The position numbers were made by a program, and so were the translations under genes. A model generated the notes under the pieces. That model saw only the letters and a program-made list of their open reading frames with translations. It made no database searches and had not been told where the DNA came from. Below are positions 46,305-55,504 of a stretch of DNA of 64,000 bases, piece after piece. Location: assembly GCA_017889585.1 (NCBI GenBank), contig JAGFZX010000006.1:1-64000 (forward strand), given 5' to 3'. Each line of letters opens with the position of its first letter. Positions within the stretch are counted from its first letter, which is position 1. The stretch comes from Bacillota bacterium. GTDB taxonomy: Bacteria; Bacillota; Negativicutes; DSM-13327.

Positions 46305-48212
46305 GTGATTAAAAAAAGCAGTAACCAACGCCTTGATACACTAGCAGTTATTATTCTTCTTGTTTTTGTAGCTCTTATAAGTAGGCTGGTATGGTTGCAG
46401 GTTTTTCACGGCCAAGAATTCAAACAAAAGGCTGAGAATAACCGAATAAGATTGTTGCCGATTACAGCTCCACGCGGTACGTTTTACGATAGAAATGGAG
46501 TGCCATTGGTAAATAATCGACCTGGTTTTTCTATATCCTTGGTACCGATTAACGGACCAATTGCGGATGATGTTATTGTCAGATTGGCCGGAATATTAGG
46601 CATGAATCCTGATGATATAAGAAAGAAAATTAAACAGCAAGACAGCCCGCTTCAACCCATCAAAATCAAATCAGATATAGGTCCTGAAGTTATGGCCCAA
46701 ATAGAAGAACGGCGACAGGATCTGCCTGGTGTAGTTCTTGAGATTCAAGCAGTGCGAAGTTATATTGACAATGAACTTGGTGCTCACATGTTTGGATACG
46801 TAAGTGAAATTAGTGATACTGAACTGGAAAAAGGCAAAGCAAAAGGTTACAAAACAGGGGATATACTTGGGAAATTTGGATTAGAGCAAGTATGGGATAA
46901 AGATATTCGCGGCACCGATGGCGGGGCTCAAATCGAGGTTAACGTATCAGGGAAGCCCGTACAAATGCTCGGTACAAAGCAGCCAATCGCCGGAAATGAT
47001 CTAATTTTAACAATTGATGCGAAGATCCAAAAAGCTGCTGAAAAGGCTATGGATGAACGTCTCAAATACCTGCAAGACAAGTTGGGAAATCCTGAAGCCA
47101 AAGCCGCTGCTGCTGTCGTGATGAATCCGCAAACAGGGGAGATTCTAGCATTAGTAAGCCGTCCCACATTTAATCCTAATAAATTTAATGGCGGCATTTC
47201 CATGAAGGACTGGAAAGAGATTAATGATAATCCGAATAATCCCATGCAGGATAGAACCATTAGTGCATCATATCCTCCTGGTTCTGCGTTCAAAATCGTT
47301 ACTGGTACTGCAGCTTTAGAGACAGGGAAAGTAACCCCAGAGGAAAAGATCTTCGACGCTGGTAGACACAGACTGGCTCCAGCTAAGAGTAATGCCCACA
47401 ACGCCGCTTTGGGTTGGATTGATTTTAAAGTAGCTCTTGCCAAATCAGATAACGTCTATTTCTACGAATTGGGAAATCGCTTAGGCATTGATACATTGGA
47501 GGAATGGGCTCGTAAATTTGGCCTAGGAGCACTCACCGGTATCAATTTGCCTGATGAAGATGACGGACTGGTTGCAAATCAACGATACAAAAAAAAGGTG
47601 TACGGTGAAGATTGGGTTATATCTGAGACCTTTGATGCTGCCATAGGACAAGGGTTTCAATTGGCAACACCTCTTCAAATGGCTTCTGTAATAAGCCAAG
47701 CTGCTAATGGTGGTCATCGTTTCCGTCCATATCTTGTAAGTAAAATGGTTTCACCTACTACAGGCGAAGTGCTTAAAAGCTTTGGGCCAGAGGAACTGGG
47801 TACTGTACCGATGTCTCCCAAAACCCTAGAAGCCATTCGCACAGGACTTCGTGATGTTGTTACACCAGACGGTACTGCTGGATATATCTTTGAAGGATTT
47901 CCTATTCCTATTGCCGGAAAAACAAGTACAGCAGAAAATCCCCATGGCGATGATCACGGCTGGTTTGTAGCATATGGGCCTTATGATAATCCGACCATAG
48001 CTATTGCCGTAATCGTAGAACAAGGTGGCTACGGATCCGACTCAGCAGCGCCTATTGCGCGAAAGATAATGGAAGCAGCATTTAATTTGCCACCGAGCAG
48101 AGACGCTGCAGATATATATGCAGAAGAATTGGCAGCAAAGCCAGGCACCATTATTGCTCCTGAAAATAAAATACAACCCCAAAGGGTTGTGTCAGAACTT
48201 ATTAAGGATTAG
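46305..48212 (+). CDS. mrdA: Penicillin-binding protein 2 (class B PBP)
   Basis: YPPGSAFK (SxxK), SDN, AGKTSTAENPHG (KTG position), dimerisation domain; GTG start with aaagggtg RBS. Confidence 0.92.
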   Translation: MIKKSSNQRLDTLAVIILLVFVALISRLVWLQVFHGQEFKQKAENNRIRLLPITAPRGTFYDRNGVPLVNNRPGFSISLVPINGPIADDVIVRLAGILGMNPDDIRKKIKQQDSPLQPIKIKSDIGPEVMAQIEERRQDLPGVVLEIQAVRSYIDNELGAHMFGYVSEISDTELEKGKAKGYKTGDILGKFGLEQVWDKDIRGTDGGAQIEVNVSGKPVQMLGTKQPIAGNDLILTIDAKIQKAAEKAMDERLKYLQDKLGNPEAKAAAAVVMNPQTGEILALVSRPTFNPNKFNGGISMKDWKEINDNPNNPMQDRTISASYPPGSAFKIVTGTAALETGKVTPEEKIFDAGRHRLAPAKSNAHNAALGWIDFKVALAKSDNVYFYELGNRLGIDTLEEWARKFGLGALTGINLPDEDDGLVANQRYKKKVYGEDWVISETFDAAIGQGFQLATPLQMASVISQAANGGHRFRPYLVSKMVSPTTGEVLKSFGPEELGTVPMSPKTLEAIRTGLRDVVTPDGTAGYIFEGFPIPIAGKTSTAENPHGDDHGWFVAYGPYDNPTIAIAVIVEQGGYGSDSAAPIARKIMEAAFNLPPSRDAADIYAEELAAKPGTIIAPENKIQPQRVVSELIKD

Positions 48213-48227
48213 AGTTCATGGTAGTTT

Positions 48228-48262
48228 GTAAAGACGCCTATTATCTAGGCGTCTTTACTGTT
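48228..48262 (+). terminator. Rho-independent terminator
   Basis: GTAAAGACGCCTA/TAGGCGTCTTTAC. Confidence 0.75.
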
Positions 48263-48337
48263 CTTTTCAAATGATATTCCTCGTTCAGTATGGTACGAAA
48301 TCAGAAGGGAATACTAATTTTATAAGGAGGTCGTCAG

Positions 48338-48688
48338 ATGGGAAAACAAACTGTAATATTTGATTTTGATGGGGTTATTAATAGCTATGCGAGCCGTTGG
48401 CAAGGTGCAGATGTAATTCCAGATACTCCAGTAGAAGGTATTAAAGAAGCAATAGTTGAAATTCGCAAGCATTATCGTGTGGTCGTTGTTTCTTCAAGGT
48501 GTTATCAACCTGGTGGAATTGAGGCGATAAAGGGCTGGTTAGAAAAATATGATATCAAAGTAGATGACGTAACAGATGAAAAGCCGCCGGCTGTGGTTAT
48601 TATTGATGATCGGGCAATTACCTTTGACGGTAATACAAAAGGATTATTGGAAAAAATAAAAACCTTCAAGCCATGGAATAAGAAGTAA
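48338..48688 (+). CDS. HAD-superfamily small hydrolase
   Basis: VIFDFDGVINSY, VVVVSSRC, VVIIDDRAITFDG. Confidence 0.88.
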   Translation: MGKQTVIFDFDGVINSYASRWQGADVIPDTPVEGIKEAIVEIRKHYRVVVVSSRCYQPGGIEAIKGWLEKYDIKVDDVTDEKPPAVVIIDDRAITFDGNTKGLLEKIKTFKPWNKK

Positions 48689-48728
48689 AAAACACTCTTT
48701 ATAGGGTGTTTTTTACTTCTTATTCCAT
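48673..48728. repeat. 23-bp perfect inverted repeat
   Basis: ATGGAATAAGAAGTAAAAAACAC (48673-48695) / GTGTTTTTTACTTCTTATTCCAT (48706-48728), 10-nt loop. Confidence 0.95.
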
Positions 48729-49195
48729 TGACTCTTTTTGATAGCTGCTTTTTCCATATATCCAGTGCTTTATCAGCCGCTTTTAGGGCACTATCGCATT
48801 TTTCAGCGACAAAACCATTGATCACTTTTTGTGCTTCCATATCGTTACCAGCATCTTTGAGGTTAATATACTGTTGCTCGAATGTTGGCATATCGATTAA
48901 TAATTGTTTTTCATAGGGAGCGAATGCGGCACGAATCCCTTCATGATAAAGTTTATAGTAGCCAAAACTGCGCATAGCAATACTATGGAAGGTATAAGCT
49001 GCCTCTGGCGTGCTATATATCTTGGATCCACATTACTAATTCCAACATAGAACGTAACGAACGTGCTGCTGCAAGGTGTCATAAAACTATGCAACCTTAA
49101 GCCTAATTCATTCGGAACGTCAGGTCTAGATATCATCATTCCGGTAGAACTAGTTGCCCTCCAACCTAAATCATGCCCACAAGCACCACGAATGT
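48718..49195 (-). pseudogene. Peptidase C69 (dipeptidase/secernin-like) C-terminal relic
   Basis: Two frames: CGHDLGWRATSSTGMMISRPDVPNELGLRLHSFMTPCSSTFVTFYVGISNVDPRY and YSTPEAAYTFHSIAMRSFGYYKLYHEGIRAAFAPYEKQLL...WKKQLSKR. Confidence 0.65.
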
Positions 49196-49529
49196 AGATT
49201 TAGGAAAATTATTGAGGTGTGGGATAAAATATAATTTTTTCTAAGTAATAAAGGTGTAAAATCTTGAAAGAGTCATTATCAGATGATGGTTTGACATTTA
49301 CCAGCTGTTAAAGAAACACTATGGGATGTTTAATCAGCATCGAGCCCTGCTATCTGATAAAAGTTGACATATTACCAACACCTCTGGTAATATTAGCATG
49401 TAGTATTGTAGGAAGGTCACAGATCTCGTAGTAGGATGGCGAATTTGCCAAGTATGCACTTCTTGATTAGGAGGGCTTTATTTGTTTGACTTTGCCTTCA
49501 AAAAACGCGTAGAAAGGTAGGATGGGAAA

Positions 49530-51008
49530 ATGAGTATTCAATTGTGGATTATTCTTCTGTACATTTGTGTTTTATTTGGAATTAGTATTTATGTGAAACG
49601 TCGGACGGAAAGCAGTAGCGGTTTTCTATTTGCCGGGCGCAAGCTGAGCACTACGCTGGTGGCGGCAAATATTGCTGGAACAGCTATTGGGGCGGCAGCG
49701 ACTATTGGTGTTGCCGAAAATGCTTTTCAATCTGGTATCGCTGCAGGCTGGTATAACGTGGCCTGGGCAGCAGGGGCCGTATTGATGGCTATGGTGGCCG
49801 CTGAAAAATATCGGGAAATGAATTGTACTACAATACCGGAACTATTTGAACGTTATTATGATAAAAAAGGACGAGCAATCGCCGTATTTGGTATGATTAC
49901 CATTCAATTGGTTATTACGTCGTTGCAGTACCTTGCTGGTGGAGCAATATTGTCTGCGTTATTGCCTGATATATTCTCTTTTCAGGGTGGTATGATAACC
50001 AGCGCCATTGTCTTTATAGGTACTACTATTCTTGGCGGCTTGTGGTCGTCAGGATTGTCAAACATCCTTAGTGTAACTCTTATTTATATTGGTGTTCTGA
50101 TTAGCACTATTACCATCGTATCTGATCAAGGTGGCATTAGTAACATAGCAGCTTCTTTACCACCTGGCATCGACTGGTTTGGACCAGTTGGTGGGCTTGG
50201 ATTGGCGACAATTATCGGTTGGATTGTTGTTATGATGACCCAGGCTATTACGGCGCAAGGGCCAGTGCAGGTTGCTTGTGCAGCGATTGATGGTAGAACG
50301 GCGAAAAAAGGTTTTTTGTGGGGAGCACTCTTAATGTTACCCATTGGTTTTTTATGCGCCATTATGGGCGTGGCGGCTCGGGCGGCACATCCTGGAATGA
50401 AGGCGACTATGGCTCTTCCACAGATGATTATGGGACTTGATCCAGTAGTATCTGGATTGACACTGGCTGCACTCTGGGCGGCTGATGTTTCAACTGCTTG
50501 CCATATTTTACTTGGGGCGGGAACTCTGTTTTCCCAGGATATTTATAAACGTTTTATTAATCCGGAAATCAGCGATAAACGTTACACGCTGGTTAACCGT
50601 TATTCCATTTTGGGGCTAGGGATTGGCACGTTATGGTTAGCTTTTAATGCCGCTGGTATTGTTAAGACTATGTTAATCGGTCTAAGCCTAACGACGGCTT
50701 TTACTTTGGTGTTTCTATTCACAATGTTTGCACCTGGTCTTTGTCGGCGGAACTCGGCGTTTTATACTACACTGGCCGGTATGCTAACACTCCTTGTTTG
50801 GCAGGTCTTTCCGGCGGTTCAGATCTTTGCTCATCCTATCTATATGGAATGGCTTGTTTGTCTTGGTACCTTTTTTATGATTGCCATAGTTGACAAAGAG
50901 AAGATTACAGTTGTCAATAAGCAGGAGGCTGTACAAAGTGGAAATTGCAAGTATTCATGTGGGCAGGGCGGCGTTGGCTATGGCCATCAGTCCGGACCGA
51001 CAGGATGA
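49530..51008 (+). CDS. Sodium:solute symporter family transporter
   Basis: SSS fold: FLFAGRKLSTTLVAANIAGTAIGAAATIG; AALWAADVSTACHILLGAGTLFSQDIYK. Confidence 0.92.
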   Translation: MSIQLWIILLYICVLFGISIYVKRRTESSSGFLFAGRKLSTTLVAANIAGTAIGAAATIGVAENAFQSGIAAGWYNVAWAAGAVLMAMVAAEKYREMNCTTIPELFERYYDKKGRAIAVFGMITIQLVITSLQYLAGGAILSALLPDIFSFQGGMITSAIVFIGTTILGGLWSSGLSNILSVTLIYIGVLISTITIVSDQGGISNIAASLPPGIDWFGPVGGLGLATIIGWIVVMMTQAITAQGPVQVACAAIDGRTAKKGFLWGALLMLPIGFLCAIMGVAARAAHPGMKATMALPQMIMGLDPVVSGLTLAALWAADVSTACHILLGAGTLFSQDIYKRFINPEISDKRYTLVNRYSILGLGIGTLWLAFNAAGIVKTMLIGLSLTTAFTLVFLFTMFAPGLCRRNSAFYTTLAGMLTLLVWQVFPAVQIFAHPIYMEWLVCLGTFFMIAIVDKEKITVVNKQEAVQSGNCKYSCGQGGVGYGHQSGPTG

Positions 51009-51357
51009 ACAGGAACTACGCACACGGTTGAATTCTAGTGGAATCCTTGCGACAGCAGTAGATTTTGGTGGTGAATATATAACCTCGGTAAAGAAGATTA
51101 TTGAGCGGGCAGTAGTTGCTGCCCAGCGTCAGGGGTTAGTCAAAGCCAATCATATAGGCGAAGGGGCGGTGGCTGGCGCCACTCATGCAGCTCTGGAGCA
51201 AATTACGCCAAAAGCAGTCGGACTTAATGTCGGCGGCAAAATAGGAATCGCTCGTTGCGGCGAACACCTTTGCGTAGCAGTCTATTGCGGTGTGGGAGTG
51301 CTCAACCTTAATGAAGTAACGGTAGGTCTAGCCCATCGCTCATTGCCCACAGGGTAA
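50938..51357 (+). CDS. HutP-like protein
   Basis: TSVKKIIERAVVAAQRQGLV...EGAVAGATHAALEQITPKAVGLNVGGKIGIARCGEHLCVAVYCGVGVLNLNEVTVGLAHRSLP; GTG with caggagg RBS inside the symporter ORF. Confidence 0.75.
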   Translation: MEIASIHVGRAALAMAISPDRQDEQELRTRLNSSGILATAVDFGGEYITSVKKIIERAVVAAQRQGLVKANHIGEGAVAGATHAALEQITPKAVGLNVGGKIGIARCGEHLCVAVYCGVGVLNLNEVTVGLAHRSLPTG

Positions 51358-51403
51358 TGATGAATCCTTATTGAATTTAGAGAAATGTTCTAACGGTGTA
51401 AAA

Positions 51404-51449
51404 CAGCTTGAAGCCTTGCATAATAGCAAGGCTTCAAGCTGCTTTTTTG
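51404..51449 (+). terminator. Rho-independent terminator
   Basis: CAGCTTGAAGCCTTGC ATAATA GCAAGGCTTCAAGCTG CTTTTTT. Confidence 0.9.
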
Positions 51450-51631
51450 TTAAGTGTTGTGAAATGATATTGTTGTTATATTTAACACTTTTGGGAAAAG
51501 AAGGAATATATCTTTTTTCGTTGAATTATGTACAATAAAGAAAGAGTTGTATTTTTGATTTTACAAAAAAGATTACTATCTCGCATAGCCAGGACCTTCT
51601 TTAGATGCAGATTTAATGTGGAGAGAATAGG

Positions 51632-53914
51632 GTGAATAAGGGGGGGGATAATATTTTACATCATGAGCCAACAGGAGAACAAGTTTTTTTCGAAGCTTTT
51701 TTTGATGTACTTGAAGATTATCTGCTGATCCTGGATGATACTGGGGCAATCATAAATGCCAATAAAGCAATTGTAAGAAAGCTTGGATATACGTTTGAAG
51801 AATTATACAATATGAAGGTATTTTTACTGTATCCGCCTGAAAGGCGTATCGAGGTACAGGATATTGTTAAAGGCATGTATGAAGGAAAGATATCTGTATA
51901 CTCTATGCCGTTGTATACTAAAACAGGAGAGTATCTTCCAGTAGAAACCAAGGTAGTGAAAGGTGAACTGGAAGATAAAGATGTATTGTTTACAATCAGT
52001 AAAGATATTTCTAGATTCAAGGAACAAGTTATGCCCATTTTAAATCATATACCTTTTTTGACATGGCTTAAAGATGCAGAAGTGCAAAAACAAAAGCGTT
52101 TTTTGAAATCGATGATGGATGCGATTCCCGACTTGATATTTTATAAAGATATGGCAAGTACATATCTTGGTTGCAACAGAGCATTTGCCGAAAAGTTCAT
52201 TGGATTGCAAGAAGAAAACATAATTGGAAAAAATGATTTGAATTTTGTTAAAGACCTGGAACTTGCCAAATTTTTTAGACAAAAAGATTTGGAAGTGTTT
52301 GAGGCCGGCGAAACAAGAATTAATGAAGAAACATTAACAATGGCAAATAGTAATATTATCGATGTCGAGGTAGTGAAAACTCCCTTTTATGATGAAAGGG
52401 GTGAGATAGCTGGAATTATAGGAATTTCCAGGGATATAACAGAAAGGAAAAAGTTTGAAAGTCAGCTTAGAGAAAGCCAATTGTGGTTAAGCTTGGCAAC
52501 CAGTAGCGCGCAGATTGGCTTGTGGGAGTGGTCTGTGGTTAGTGGCAATGTTAAATTTAATGACCAATGGACACCTATTACTGGCTATACTCCTGAAGAA
52601 CTTGTACCGGTAAGTATTGATACATGGATTCGGCTTAGTCATCCTGAGGATTTAAAAAAATCGGAAGAGTTGCTAGCAAAGTGTTTTTCCGGTGAAGTGG
52701 AGTATTTTGAATCTGAAACGCGGCTGAAACATAAAAACGGTGAGTGGGTATGGGTTCTTAGCCGAGGTAAGGTGATTGAATGGGATGAGGACAAAAAGCC
52801 TGTCCGGATGGCTGGAACACATATTAATATTACAAGACAGAAGCAGGAAGAGGAAGCTTTACGAGCAGAACGCAGTCTTTTTATGGGGGGGCCTACGATT
52901 GTATTTCTCTGGGAAAATGCAGATGGTTGGCCTGTTGAGTATGTATCTCCCAATGTATATCAAATTTTGGGGTATAGGGTGGATGATCTTATTTCAGGCG
53001 AAGTTAGTTATGCATCAATTATTCATCCAGACGACCTTGAACGTGTGGTAGCAGAAACTCTTATGTATACAAAATGGCAAGATCCATTCTTTGAACTGGT
53101 ATATCGAATCATTACTGCCAGTGGTGAAACCCGGTGGTTTTTGAATTTTACAGTTGTTAAGCGCAACTTGTCAGGTAAGACCACTCATTATCACGGTTAT
53201 ATGAATGATATTACAGAACGTAAATTGATTGAAAGTAAAATGGCCCATCTGGATCGCTTAAATGCGATTGGGGAAGTAGCTGCTGGCATTGCTCATGAGG
53301 TACGGAATCCCATGACAACGGTTAGGGGTTATTTGCAACTATTCCAGAAGAAAGAAGAGTTTGTTCACTATCAGGAGCAATTTGGCACGATGATCGATGA
53401 ATTGGACCGAGCTAACTCTATTATCACAGAATTCTTGTCTCTTGCAAAAAATAAGTCGGTACATAAAACTCATGGTAATTTAAACAATGTGATACAAGCC
53501 CTATTCCCAATACTACAGGCGGATACATTTCAGCGAGGACACCAACTGCGTATACAGATTGGTGAGATTCCTGACAGCTTATTTGATGAGAAAGAAATTC
53601 GGCAATTAATTTTAAATATGGTGCGTAATGCCCTTGATGCAATGGAGCATAACGGGGTAGTGATCATCAAAACTTATTCTGAGAATGGCAATATTATTAT
53701 TGCGATCCAAGATACTGGTTCGGGCATACCATCGGAAATTTTGGAAAAACTGGGTACCCCTTTTATAACGACAAAGGAGCACGGAACGGGATTAGGCTTG
53801 TCCATATGCTATGGAATTGCAGCTAGACATGGTGGTAGTATAGAAGTGAGCACGAGTTCTGAGGGTACAACTTTTACAATTACATTTATCTTGTCACACA
53901 CAGAATTATTGTAA
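51632..53914 (+). CDS. Multi-PAS soluble sensor histidine kinase (orphan)
   Basis: Several PAS/PAC domains, GIAHEVRNPMTTVRGYLQLFQKK, DTGSGIPSEILEKLGTPFITTKEHGTGLGL. Confidence 0.93.
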   Translation: MNKGGDNILHHEPTGEQVFFEAFFDVLEDYLLILDDTGAIINANKAIVRKLGYTFEELYNMKVFLLYPPERRIEVQDIVKGMYEGKISVYSMPLYTKTGEYLPVETKVVKGELEDKDVLFTISKDISRFKEQVMPILNHIPFLTWLKDAEVQKQKRFLKSMMDAIPDLIFYKDMASTYLGCNRAFAEKFIGLQEENIIGKNDLNFVKDLELAKFFRQKDLEVFEAGETRINEETLTMANSNIIDVEVVKTPFYDERGEIAGIIGISRDITERKKFESQLRESQLWLSLATSSAQIGLWEWSVVSGNVKFNDQWTPITGYTPEELVPVSIDTWIRLSHPEDLKKSEELLAKCFSGEVEYFESETRLKHKNGEWVWVLSRGKVIEWDEDKKPVRMAGTHINITRQKQEEEALRAERSLFMGGPTIVFLWENADGWPVEYVSPNVYQILGYRVDDLISGEVSYASIIHPDDLERVVAETLMYTKWQDPFFELVYRIITASGETRWFLNFTVVKRNLSGKTTHYHGYMNDITERKLIESKMAHLDRLNAIGEVAAGIAHEVRNPMTTVRGYLQLFQKKEEFVHYQEQFGTMIDELDRANSIITEFLSLAKNKSVHKTHGNLNNVIQALFPILQADTFQRGHQLRIQIGEIPDSLFDEKEIRQLILNMVRNALDAMEHNGVVIIKTYSENGNIIIAIQDTGSGIPSEILEKLGTPFITTKEHGTGLGLSICYGIAARHGGSIEVSTSSEGTTFTITFILSHTELL

Positions 53915-53920
53915 CAAATT

Positions 53921-53950
53921 AGGCCAGTGCTTTTTGCACTGGCCTTAATA
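53921..53950. terminator. Bidirectional terminator between convergent genes
   Basis: AGGCCAGTGC TTTTT GCACTGGCCT. Confidence 0.75.
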
Positions 53951-53985
53951 ATATGATCTGTAGCAGATTAAACCCTCTATAACGA

Positions 53986-55428
53986 TTACGCTAAAAACGC
54001 GGTAACGATAACGCCTGCACTAAGTCCCAGTAATGTTGGCCACATGTTGCGCCTCGCCAGGTCAGCCGGGTTTACGCCGGCAAAAGATGCAGTAACCGCC
54101 AGAAAGCCCCAAGGAACCAAAGTGGCACCAGTCCATATAGCAGCCATTTGCGCTTGAGAAGCCAGGATAGCTACATTGGCACCGATCGGTTTACCAAGGG
54201 CCATCGCAATGCTTGTTCCCAGCGGAATGGCCGCATAGCCAGAACCGTCGAAAGCCGCTAGTAGGCCAGCAATAGTCACCATTAATGAAACCATAAAAGT
54301 ATTCAGCGGCACATGGGCGGCAATAAAGTATCCCCAGTCAAACATGAGTCCTTGAGCATTGTTATCTTTAACAATATCTTTCAGTGAATCGCCGCCTAAC
54401 CAGAAGAAGCCGGCAATAATAACAACTGGTCCGAAGACTTTGACAGCAAACATCCAGCCGTGTCGAGCGTGATCCATTACTTTAGAAAAAGCTTGATCTT
54501 TATATTGAAAACTAGAGCTAATCATAGTGATAGCTAGCACGGTACCGCCAATAAGAGCGGTGGCGGCCCCGCCTTTCAGTCCTAATGTAAACATAAAGTA
54601 AACATCTAACAGTAAGGACAGTGGGATAACCCAGGCCATCACTTTGCCAATAGGACTGGCGCTGATGGTGGCCGTTGCAGCAACAGCCCTTTTTGCCATT
54701 TCTTGACCGCTGATTGTGGCAGCAACCTTTTTTTTCATATCTTGGATATCGGTGTTGTTGTCCATTACTTTTACGTTGTTGGCTTTTATAGCCTTATGCG
54801 CAATGTAGAAAGCACTAGTAGCTGCAACAAGAGAAACAGTTGCCCATACGGGAAGGCTGGCAGCTATAATGTCGCCAACTGGTATTCCTGTCATCTTGGC
54901 AGTCACTGATGGTGTGCCTTGAATAATAAAATCACTTGATAACCCAATGCCTTTACCAAAGATCGATAAGGACATGCTGGCAATCATAGGTGGTAAACCG
55001 CCAACAATGGCCAAAGGTAAAACGAGGGCACCCAGCAGGGCAACAGCCGGCGTAGGCCAAATAAACCAGGAAAGAATCAGCATTGAAAAACCGATAACCC
55101 AGTAAGATACGCTAGGATTTTTTAATAAACCTCGTAGGGGGGCAACCATCAACCGGTCTGAACCCATATCTTCCATGGTTTTGGTCATCATCACAACGAG
55201 GGCGATAACAATAATAATATTCAATAAGTCAGTAGTAGAGGCCAAAATAGCATTAAATGTAACCATGAGACCGCCAATAATACTACCCTTTAGAATTGAG
55301 CCAACTATCAACAGACCAACGGAAGTTGGCAGTAAAGCATCCCGGCGGGTTGCTAGACAGATCAAGGTGACAATTACAAAAAACATGAAAGTCCAATCTG
55401 CCAGCGATAGTGTCGTAACTTGTTGCAT
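53986..55428 (-). CDS. Polytopic membrane transporter, family uncertain (ion-transporter-like)
   Basis: 480 aa with more than 10 predicted TMs. Confidence 0.75.
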   Translation of the reverse strand: MQQVTTLSLADWTFMFFVIVTLICLATRRDALLPTSVGLLIVGSILKGSIIGGLMVTFNAILASTTDLLNIIIVIALVVMMTKTMEDMGSDRLMVAPLRGLLKNPSVSYWVIGFSMLILSWFIWPTPAVALLGALVLPLAIVGGLPPMIASMSLSIFGKGIGLSSDFIIQGTPSVTAKMTGIPVGDIIAASLPVWATVSLVAATSAFYIAHKAIKANNVKVMDNNTDIQDMKKKVAATISGQEMAKRAVAATATISASPIGKVMAWVIPLSLLLDVYFMFTLGLKGGAATALIGGTVLAITMISSSFQYKDQAFSKVMDHARHGWMFAVKVFGPVVIIAGFFWLGGDSLKDIVKDNNAQGLMFDWGYFIAAHVPLNTFMVSLMVTIAGLLAAFDGSGYAAIPLGTSIAMALGKPIGANVAILASQAQMAAIWTGATLVPWGFLAVTASFAGVNPADLARRNMWPTLLGLSAGVIVTAFLA

Positions 55429-55504
55429 TATAGAATACTCCTCTACTTAATTTTAGTGGCCTTATTGATGAGGCTCAAAATGGAGGTTCACCAACAAGGC
55501 AGAT

